A DNA stretch of 64,000 nt from Nereocystis luetkeana. Its lineage: Eukaryota > Sar > Phaeophyceae > Laminariales > Laminariaceae. The stretch is from contig JARUPZ010000016.1 of NCBI GenBank assembly GCA_031213475.1, positions 2,103,140 through 2,167,139 of the forward strand, given 5' to 3'. Of the stretch, positions 53,731 to 64,000 are shown piece after piece (within the stretch, counting starts at the first letter, position 1; each line of letters opens with the position of its first letter). Both the position numbers and the translations under genes were made by a program. Under the pieces are notes generated by a model. The model was not told the DNA's origin, did no database searches, and saw nothing but the letters and a program-made list of their open reading frames with translations.

Positions 53731-55033
53731 ACCTTTTTTTAGGGGAGAGAGAGAAAGGGACGGGGAGTGAGAGCTGCAGTACCGATAGTAGCGCCACGCT
53801 CAGGAAACACTGCTCGAAACAAACAAAACAAGCGAAACAAAAAATTAAAACAGGAAAACAAAGAAACAAAAAAAATCAAAGCGAAACTAAAACAAGAAGG
53901 GGGAAAAAAAAGACCGCTTCAAAAAACAAATACAAAAAACGTACACTACTCGTCGCTGCAATACGAGGCTACGTACGTCTACGCTACGTGCAGGTCGGCC
54001 GCGCGCGCACAAGACTCAACGGCACCATCAACAAAATAATCCCACTAGTAACGCAAGCAAGCACTCAAACTCCCTGCCCTATGCCGCCCTGCCCAACCAG
54101 GAAGTCCAGGACGATGATGGCCCCCAGGTAGTCCATGACGATCCAGACGCCTGTCGAAAAAAAGAGACGCGAGGGCGGGAGCGAGCAGGCCCACCGAGGC
54201 GATAATGCCTCGGAGCAAGAAAAAACACTAAAAATGGCCTGCCCGCTCCCCCCGCAGACGACACGCGGAAAGAGTCAGGATGAACAGCCTAGCGGCGGAG
54301 TAGGGCATGCTACCATACCAACAGCGCCACTTGTGACACAACCTAAATCTCAAAACCTAGCAATCTCGCGATAAACCCGACACGGCGCCAAACCCGTACG
54401 CTCGCCCGGCATGACGCTTCCAAATTTCTGAGCGCAGGATTTACATGCCCACGACCATCTCGCCGCCCACAAAGACTCAAAGACCACAAAAACACCCAAG
54501 CCCAGACTCACACCAACCCCGACCGACACAGCGCTTGAATTTCAAGTAGCGAACATTTCCATGCCAACCCGGACCCGTACCCTCACCCGGCATGGCGCTA
54601 CCGAATTTCTGAGCGCAGGATTTACATGCCCACGACCCTCTCGCCGCCCACAAAGACTCAAAGACCACAAAAACACCCAAGCCCAGACTCACACCAACCC
54701 CGACCGACACAGCGCTTGAATTTCAAGTAGCGAACATTTCCATGCCAACCCGGACCCGTACCCTCACCCGGCATGGCGCTACCGAATTTCTGAGCGCAGG
54801 ATTTACATGCCCACGACCCTCTCCCCGCCCACAAAAACAAAAAATCTCACAACCAAGCAGACTCACGCTATCTACCTGGACACGGCGCTCAAATTTCCAA
54901 GAGCAAATTCACGTGCCCTTAATTTCTACAAAGACAACGCCAGAAAACGACAACACCATACAACAAACAGAAACTTAGCTGACAGCTCTTGGAGTCCAGC
55001 CCGCAGATCTTCATCTTGGCCGCCTTGAAGCAC
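53731..55033. repeat. Short satellite unit with two 181-bp copies
   Basis: The only 1303-bp unit seen, exactly 181 bp shorter than the standard form. It is the first complete unit of array 2. It carries the GGGGAGTGAG start variant otherwise found in the units at 1488, 2972 and 4456, and the AACAAAAAATC tail variant. Confidence 0.95.
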
Positions 55034-58000
55034 ACCTTGTTTTAGGGGAGAGAGAGAAAGGGACGGGGGGTGAGAGCTGCAGTACCGATAGTAGCGCCAC
55101 GCTCAGGAAACACTGCTCGAAACAAACAAAACAAGCGAAACAAAAAATTAAAACAGGAAAACAAAGAAACAAAAAAAATCAAAGCGAAACTAAAACAAGA
55201 AGGGGGAAAAAAAAGACCGCTTCAAAAAAAAAATACAAAAAACGTACACTACTCGTCGCTGCAATACGAGGCTACGTACGTCTACGCTACGTGCAGGTCG
55301 GCCGCGCGCGCACAAGACTCAACGGCACCATCAACAAAATAATCCCACTAGTAACGCAAGCAAGCACTCAAACTCCCTGCCCTATGCCGCCCTGCCCAAC
55401 CAGGAAGTCCAGGACGATGATGGCCCCCAGGTAGTCCATGACGATCCAGACGCCTGTCGAAAAAAAGAGACGCGAGGGCGGGAGCGAGCAGGCCCACCGA
55501 GGCGATAATGCCTCGGAGCAAGAAAAAACACTAAAAATGGCCTGCCCGCTCCCCCCGCAGACGACACGCGGAAAGAGTCAGGATGAACAGCCTAGCGGCG
55601 GAGTAGGGCATGCTACCATACCAACAGCGCCACTTGTGACACAACCTAAATCTCAAAACCTAGCAATCTCGCGATAAACCCGACACGGCGCCAAACCCGT
55701 ACGCTCGCCCGGCATGACGCTTCCAAATTTCTGAGCGCAGGATTTACATGCCCACGACCATCTCGCCGCCCACAAAGACTCAAAGACCACAAAAACACCC
55801 AAGCCCAGACTCACACCAACCCCGACCGACACAGCGCTTGAATTTCAAGTAGCGAACATTTCCATGCCAACCCGGACCCGTACCCTCACCCGGCATGGCG
55901 CTACCGAATTTCTGAGCGCAGGATTTACATGCCCACGACCCTCTCGCCGCCCACAAAGACTCAAAGACCACAAAAACACCCAAGCCCAGACTCACACCAA
56001 CCCCGACCGACACAGCGCTTGAATTTCAAGTAGCGAACATTTCCATGCCAACCCGGACCCGTACCCTCACCCGGCATGGCGCTACCGAATTTCTGAGCGC
56101 AGGATTTACATGCCCACGACCCTCTCGCCGCCCACAAAGACTCAAAGACCACAAAAACACCCAAGCCCAGACTCACACCAACCCCGACCGACACAGCGCT
56201 TGAATTTCAAGTAGCGAACATTTCCATGCCAGCCCGGACCCGTACCCTCACCCGGCATGGCGCTACCGAATTTCTGAGCGCAGGATTTACATGCCCACGA
56301 CCCTCTCCCCGCCCACAAAAACACAAAATCTCACAACCAAGCAGACTCACGCTATCTACCTGGACACGGCGCTCAAATTTCCAAGAGCAAATTCACGTGC
56401 CCTTAATTTCTACAAAGACAACGCCAGAAAACGACAACACCATACAACAAACAGAAACTTAGCTGACAGCTCTTGGAGTCCAGCCCGCAGATCTTCATCT
56501 TGGCCGCCTTGAAGCACACCTTTTTTTAGGGGAGAGAGAGAAAGGGACGGGGGGTGAGAGCTGCAGTACCGATAGTAGCGCCACGCTCAGGAAACACTGC
56601 TCGAAACAAACAAAACAAGCGAAACAAAAAATTAAAACAGGAAAACAAAGAAACAAAAAAAATCAAAGCGAAACTAAAACAAGAAGGAGGAAAAAAAAGA
56701 CCGCTTCAAAAAAAAAATACAAAAAACGTACACTACTCGTCGCTGCAATACGAGGCTACGTACGTCTACGCTACGTGCAGGTCGGCCGCGCGCGCACAAG
56801 ACTCAACGGCACCATCAACAAAATAATCCCACTAGTAACGCAAGCAAGCACTCAAACTCCCTGCCCTATGCCGCCCTGCCCAACCAGGAAGTCCAGGACG
56901 ATGATGGCCCCCAGGTAGTCCATGACGATCCAGACGCCTGTCGAAAAAAAGAGACGCGAGGGCGGGAGCGAGCAGGCCCACCGAGGCGATAATGCCTCGG
57001 AGCAAGAAAAAACACTAAAAATGGCCTGCCCGCTCCCCCCGCAGACGACACGCGGAAAGAGTCAGGATGAACAGCCTAGCGGCGGAGTAGGGCATGCTAC
57101 CATACCAACAGCGCCACTTGTGACACAACCTAAATCTCAAAACCTAGCAATCTCGCGATAAACCCGACACGGCGCCAAACCCGTACGCTCGCCCGGCATG
57201 ACGCTTCCAAATTTCTGAGCGCAGGATTTACATGCCCACGACCATCTCGCCGCCCACAAAGACTCAAAGACCACAAAAACACCCAAGCCCAGACTCACAC
57301 CAACCCCGACCGACACAGCGCTTGAATTTCAAGTAGCGAACATTTCCATGCCAACCCGGACCCGTACCCTCACCCGGCATGGCGCTACCGAATTTCTGAG
57401 CGCAGGATTTACATGCCCACGACCCTCTCGCCGCCCACAAAGACTCAAAGACCACAAAAACACCCAAGCCCAGACTCACACCAACCCCGACCGACACAGC
57501 GCTTGAATTTCAAGTAGCGAACATTTCCATGCCAACCCGGACCCGTACCCTCACCCGGCATGGCGCTACCGAATTTCTGAGCGCAGGATTTACATGCCCA
57601 CGACCCTCTCGCCGCCCACAAAGACTCAAAGACCACAAAAACACCCAAGCCCAGACTCACACCAACCCCGACCGACACAGCGCTTGAATTTCAAGTAGCG
57701 AACATTTCCATGCCAGCCCGGACCCGTACCCTCACCCGGCATGGCGCTACCGAATTTCTGAGCGCAGGATTTACATGCCCACGACCCTCTCCCCGCCCAC
57801 AAAAACACAAAATCTCACAACCAAGCAGACTCACGCTATCTACCTGGACACGGCGCTCAAATTTCCAAGAGCAAATTCACGTGCCCTTAATTTCTACAAA
57901 GACAACGCCAGAAAACGACAACACCATACAACAAACAGAAACTTAGCTGACAGCTCTTGGAGTCCAGCCCGCAGATCTTCATCTTGGCCGCCTTGAAGCA

Positions 58001-61000
58001 CACCTTTTTTTAGGGGAGAGAGAGAAAGGGACGGGGGGTGAGAGCTGCAGTACCGATAGTAGCGCCACGCTCAGGAAACACTGCTCGAAACAAACAAAAC
58101 AAGCGAAACAAAAAATTAAAACAGGAAAACAAAGAAACAAAAAAAATCAAAGCGAAACTAAAACAAGAAGGAGGAAAAAAAAGACCGCTTCAAAAAAAAA
58201 ATACAAAAAACGTACACTACTCGTCGCTGCAATACGAGGCTACGTACGTCTACGCTACGTGCAGGTCGGCCGCGCGCGCACAAGACTCAACGGCACCATC
58301 AACAAAATAATCCCACTAGTAACGCAAGCAAGCACTCAAACTCCCTGCCCTATGCCGCCCTGCCCAACCAGGAAGTCCAGGACGATGATGGCCCCCAGGT
58401 AGTCCATGACGATCCAGACGCCTGTCGAAAAAAAGAGACGCGAGGGCGGGAGCGAGCAGGCCCACCGAGGCGATAATGCCTCGGAGCAAGAAAAAACACT
58501 AAAAATGGCCTGCCCGCTCCCCCCGCAGACGACACGCGGAAAGAGTCAGGATGAACAGCCTAGCGGCGGAGTAGGGCATGCTACCATACCAACAGCGCCA
58601 CTTGTGACACAACCTAAATCTCAAAACCTAGCAATCTCGCGATAAACCCGACACGGCGCCAAACCCGTACGCTCGCCCGGCATGACGCTTCCAAATTTCT
58701 GAGCGCAGGATTTACATGCCCACGACCATCTCGCCGCCCACAAAGACTCAAAGACCACAAAAACACCCAAGCCCAGACTCACACCAACCCCGACCGACAC
58801 AGCGCTTGAATTTCAAGTAGCGAACATTTCCATGCCAACCCGGACCCGTACCCTCACCCGGCATGGCGCTACCGAATTTCTGAGCGCAGGATTTACATGC
58901 CCACGACCCTCTCGCCGCCCACAAAGACTCAAAGACCACAAAAACACCCAAGCCCAGACTCACACCAACCCCGACCGACACAGCGCTTGAATTTCAAGTA
59001 GCGAACATTTCCATGCCAACCCGGACCCGTACCCTCACCCGGCATGGCGCTACCGAATTTCTGAGCGCAGGATTTACATGCCCACGACCCTCTCGCCGCC
59101 CACAAAGACTCAAAGACCACAAAAACACCCAAGCCCAGACTCACACCAACCCCGACCGACACAGCGCTTGAATTTCAAGTAGCGAACATTTCCATGCCAG
59201 CCCGGACCCGTACCCTCACCCGGCATGGCGCTACCGAATTTCTGAGCGCAGGATTTACATGCCCACGACCCTCTCCCCGCCCACAAAAACACAAAATCTC
59301 ACAACCAAGCAGACTCACGCTATCTACCTGGACACGGCGCTCAAATTTCCAAGAGCAAATTCACGTGCCCTTAATTTCTACAAAGACAACGCCAGAAAAC
59401 GACAACACCATACAACAAACAGAAACTTAGCTGACAGCTCTTGGAGTCCAGCCCGCAGATCTTCATCTTGGCCGCCTTGAAGCACACCTTTTTTTAGGGG
59501 AGAGAGAGAAAGGGACGGGGGGTGAGAGCTGCAGTACCGATAGTAGCGCCACGCTCAGGAAACACTGCTCGAAACAAACAAAACAAGCGAAACAAAAAAT
59601 TAAAACAGGAAAACAAAGAAACAAAAAAAATCAAAGCGAAACTAAAACAAGAAGGAGGAAAAAAAAGACCGCTTCAAAAAAAAAATACAAAAAACGTACA
59701 CTACTCGTCGCTGCAATACGAGGCTACGTACGTCTACGCTACGTGCAGGTCGGCCGCGCGCGCACAAGACTCAACGGCACCATCAACAAAATAATCCCAC
59801 TAGTAACGCAAGCAAGCACTCAAACTCACTGCCCTATGCCGCCCTGCCCAACCAGGAAGTCCAGGACGATGATGGCCCCCAGGTAGTCCATGACGATCCA
59901 GACGCCTGTCGAAAAAAAGAGACGCGAGGGCGGGAGCGAGCAGGCCCACCGAGGCGATAATGCCTCGGAGCAAGAAAAAACACTAAAAGTGGCCTGCCCG
60001 CTCCCCCCGCAGACGACACGCGGAAAGAGTCAGGATGAACAGCCTAGCGGCGGAGTAGGGCATGCTACCATACCAACAGCGCCACTTGTGACACAACCTA
60101 AATCTCAAAACCTAGCAATCTCGCGATAAACCCGACACGGCGCCAAACCCGTACGCTCGCCCGGCATGACGCTTCCAAATTTCTGAGCGCAGGATTTACA
60201 TGCCCACGACCATCTCGCCGCCCACAAAGACTCAAAGACCACAAAAACACCCAAGCCCAGACTCACACCAACCCCGACCGACACAGCGCTTGAATTTCAA
60301 GTAGCGAACATTTCCATGCCAACCCGGACCCGTACCCTCACCCGGCATGGCGCTACCGAATTTCTGAGCGCAGGATTTACATGCCCACGACCCTCTCGCC
60401 GCCCACAAAGACTAAAAGACCACAAAAACACCCAAGCCCAGACTCACACCAACCCCGACCGACACAGCGCTTGAATTTCAAGTAGCGAACATTTCCATGC
60501 CAACCCGGACCCGTACCCTCACCCGGCATGGCGCTACCGAATTTCTGAGCGCAGGATTTACATGCCCACGACCCTCTCGCCGCCCACAAAGACTCAAAGA
60601 CCACAAAAACACCCAAGCCCAGACTCACACCAACCCCGACCGACACAGCGCTTGAATTTCAAGTAGCGAACATTTCCATGCCAACCCGGACCCGTACCCT
60701 CACCCGGCATGGCGCTACCGAATTTCTGAGCGCAGGATTTACATGCCCACGACCCTCTCGCCGCCCACAAAGACTCAAAGACCACAAAAACACCCAAGCC
60801 CAGACTCACACCAACCCCGACCGACACAGCGCTTGAATTTCAAGTAGCGAACATTTCCATGCCAGCCCGGACCCGTACCCTCACCCGGCATGGCGCTACC
60901 GAATTTCTGAGCGCAGGATTTACATGCCCACGACCCTCTCCCCGCCCACAAAAACACAAAATCTCACAACCAAGCAGACTCACGCTATCTACCTGGACAC

Positions 61001-61150
61001 GGCGCTCAAATTTCCAAGAGCAAATTCACGTGCCCTTAATTTCTACAAAGACAACGCCAGAAAACGACAACACCATACAACAAACAGAAACTTAGCTGAC
61101 AGCTCTTGGAGTCCAGCCCGCAGATCTTCATCTTGGCCGCCTTGAAGCAC

Positions 61151-62634
61151 ACCTTTTTTTAGGGGAGAGAGAGAAAGGGACGGGGGGTGAGAGCTGCAGG
61201 ACCGATAGTAGCGCCACGCTCAGGAAACACTGCTCGAAACAAACAAAACAAGCGAAACAAAAAATTAAAACAGGAAAACAAAGAAACAAAAAAAATCAAA
61301 GCGAAACTAAAACAAGAAGGAGGAAAAAAAAGACCGCTTCAAAAAAAAAATACAAAAAACGTACACTACTCGTCGCTGCAATACGAGGCTACGTACGTCT
61401 ACGCTACGTGCAGGTCGGCCGCGCGCGCACAAGACTCAACGGCACCATCAACAAAATAATCCCACTAGTAACGCAAGCAAGCACTCAAACTCCCTGCCCT
61501 ATGCCGCCCTGCCCAACCAGGAAGTCCAGGACGATGATGGCCCCCAGGTAGTCCATGACGATCCAGACGCCTGTCGAAAAAAAGAGACGCGAGGGCGGGA
61601 GCGAGCAGGCCCACCGAGGCGATAATGCCTCGGAGCAAGAAAAAACACTAAAAATGGCCTGCCCGCTCCCCCCGCAGACGACACGCGGAAAGAGTCAGGA
61701 TGAACAGCCTAGCGGCGGAGTAGGGCATGCTACCATACCAACAGCGCCACTTGTGACACAACCTAAATATCAAAACCTAGCAATCTCGCGATAAACCCGA
61801 CACGGCGCCAAACCCGTACGCTCGCCCGGCATGACGCTTCCAAATTTCTGAGCGCAGGATTTACATGCCCACGACCATCTCGCCGCCCACAAAGACTCAA
61901 AGACCACAAAAACACCCAAGCCCAGACTCACACCAACCCCGACCGACACAGCGCTTGAATTTCAAGTAGCGAACATTTCCATGCCAACCCGGACCCGTAC
62001 GCTCGCCCGGCATGACGCTTCCAAATTTCTGAGCGCAGGATTTACATGCCCACGACCATCTCGCCGCCCACAAAGACTCAAAGACCACAAAAACACCCAA
62101 GCCCAGACTCACACCAACCCCGACCGACACAGCGCTTGAATTTCAAGTAGCGAACATTTCCATGCCAACCCGGACCCGTACCCTCACCCGGCATGGCGCT
62201 ACCGAATTTCTGAGCGCAGGATTTACATGCCCACGACCCTCTCGCCGCCCACAAAGACTCAAAGACCACAAAAACACCCAAGCCCAGACTCACACCAACC
62301 CCGACCGACACAGCGCTTGAATTTCAAGTAGCGAACATTTCCATGCCAACCCGGACCCGTACCCTCACCCGGCATGGCGCTACCGAATTTCTGAGCGCAG
62401 GATTTACATGCCCACGACCCTCTCCCCGCCCACAAAAACAAAAAATCTCACAACCAAGCAGACTCACGCTATCTACCTGGACACGGCGCTCAAATTTCCA
62501 AGAGCAAATTCACGTGCCCTTAATTTCTACAAAGACAACGCCAGAAAACGACAACACCATACAACAAACAGAAACTTAGCTGACAGCTCTTGGAGTCCAG
62601 CCCGCAGATCTTCATCTTGGCCGCCTTGAAGCAC
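61151..62634. repeat. Satellite unit with a converted second subrepeat
   Basis: A 1484-bp unit in which the start of the second 181-bp copy (about 61990-62060) reads like the diverged leading copy (GTACGCTCGCCCGGCATGACG followed by CTTCCAAATTT) instead of the usual body sequence. This is a visible conversion or unequal-crossover tract. The unit also combines the CTGCAGGACC, AAGGAGG and AACAAAAAATC variants. Confidence 0.85.
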
Positions 62635-64000
62635 ACCTTTTTTTAGGGGAGAGAGAGAAAGGGACGGGGGGTGAGAGCTGCAGTACCGATAGTAGCGCCA
62701 CGCTCAGGAAACACTGCTCGAAACAAACAAAACAAGCGAAACAAAAAATTAAAACAGGAAAACAAAGAAACAAAAAAAATCAAAGCGAAACTAAAACAAG
62801 AAGGGGGAAAAAAAAGACCGCTTCAAAAAAAATATACAAAAAACGTACACTACTCGTCGCTGCAATACGAGGCTACGTACGTCTACGCTACGTGCAGGTC
62901 GGCCGCGCGCGCACAAGACTCAACGGCACCATCAACAAAATAATCCCACTAGTAACGCAAGCAAGCACTCAAACTCCCTGCCCTATGCCGCCCTGCCCAA
63001 CCAGGAAGTCCAGGACGATGATGGCCCCCAGGTAGTCCATGACGATCCAGACGCCTGTCGAAAAAAAGAGACGCGAGGGCGGGAGCGAGCAGGCCCACCG
63101 AGGCGATAATGCCTCGGAGCAAGAAAAAACACTAAAAATGGCCTGCCCGCTCCCCCCGCAGACGACACGCGGAAAGAGTCAGGATGAACAGCCTAGCGGC
63201 GGAGTAGGGCATGCTACCATACCAACAGCGCCACTTGTGACACAACCTAAATCTCAAAACCTAGCAATCTCGCGATAAACCCGACACGGCGCCAAACCCG
63301 TACGCTCGCCCGGCATGACGCTTCCAAATTTCTGAGCGCAGGATTTACATGCCCACGACCATCTCGCCGCCCACAAAGACTCAAAGACCACAAAAACACC
63401 CAAGCCCAGACTCACACCAACCCCGACCGACACAGCGCTTGAATTTCAAGTAGCGAACATTTCCATGCCAACCCGGACCCGTACCCTCACCCGGCATGGC
63501 GCTACCGAATTTCTGAGCGCAGGATTTACATGCCCACGACCATCTCGCCGCCCACAAAGACTCAAAGACCACAAAAACACCCAAGCCCAGACTCACACCA
63601 ACCCCGACCGACACAGCGCTTGAATTTCAAGTAGCGAACATTTCCATGCCAACCCGGACCCGTACCCTCACCCGGCATGGCGCTACCGAATTTCTGAGCG
63701 CAGGATTTACATGCCCACGACCCTCTCGCCGCCCACAAAGACTCAAAGACCACAAAAACACCCAAGCCCAGACTCACACCAACCCCGACCGACACAGCGC
63801 TTGAATTTCAAGTAGCGAACATTTCCATGCCAACCCGGACCCGTACCCTCACCCGGCATGGCGCTACCGAATTTCTGAGCGCAGGATTTACATGCCCACG
63901 ACCCTCTCCCCGCCCACAAAAACAAAAAATCTCACAACCAAGCAGACTCACGCTATCTACCTGGACACGGCGCTCAAATTTCCAAGAGCAAATTCACGTG

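Larger units (their letters stand above)
53504..64000. repeat. Satellite array 2, same family and orientation
   Basis: Begins inside a unit (tail part 53504-53730). Units then start at 53731, 55034, 56518, 58002, 59486, 61151 and 62635; the last is cut by the window end. Lengths are 1303, 1484, 1484, 1484, 1665 and 1484 bp, i.e. 2, 3, 3, 3, 4 and 3 copies of the 181-bp subrepeat. Sequence and orientation match array 1, and several single-base variants are shared with particular array 1 units. The array continues beyond the window. Confidence 0.99.

Overview
The window is a eukaryotic nuclear segment. About 41 kb of tandem satellite in two blocks (1-30373 and 53504-64000, same orientation, the second running off the window) flanks 23 kb of complex sequence. 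In the complex part the one clearly readable gene is on the minus strand. Its six exons with ordinary GT/AG splice sites join in phase into 242 codons without a stop, carrying repeated GGA[IVL]xN and FxxN motifs typical of chlamydial-type polymorphic membrane protein (Pmp) repeats. Pmp-repeat extracellular proteins are a known expanded family in brown algae such as Ectocarpus. With the GC-rich third codon positions and long introns, this suggests a stramenopile, probably a brown alga; that assignment is inference from gene type and not a search result.

Satellite: the basic unit is 1484 bp (1481, 1487, 1303, 1665 and about 1846 bp forms also occur). Each unit contains two to five head-to-tail copies of a 181-bp subrepeat, which fully explains the length classes. 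Units differ by only a few substitutions, so the array is young or strongly homogenised. Variants come in the same order along both blocks, which suggests one block (or part of it) was copied from the other. On the minus strand every unit carries short GC3-rich, exon-like stretches beside good 3' splice-site sequences. The satellite may therefore have grown from a piece of an intron-containing gene, with the 181-bp repeats inside an intron.

Middle region, left to right: 30374-39030 holds no secure gene, with a GATC-rich minisatellite, a purine tract, a diverged 200-bp duplication, a long CT microsatellite, a tRNA-like sequence and a few unidentified ORFs. 39031-53251 is the Pmp gene, with introns of 1.3-4.7 kb packed with small DNA-transposon relics: a five-copy family with TTACGGGGG ends, a four-copy family with TTAA flanks and CCCTTT ends, an 802-bp PIF/Harbinger-like element with TTA duplications, further inverted-repeat elements, minisatellites and dispersed repeats. 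The first visible Pmp exon starts only about 250 bp from the second satellite block and in mid-codon. The 5' part of the gene must therefore lie in or beyond the satellite, or has been lost.

No rRNA gene, functional tRNA gene, CRISPR array or bacterial-type operon was seen. Most long open frames in the satellite are frames through repeated low-complexity sequence and are not called as genes.
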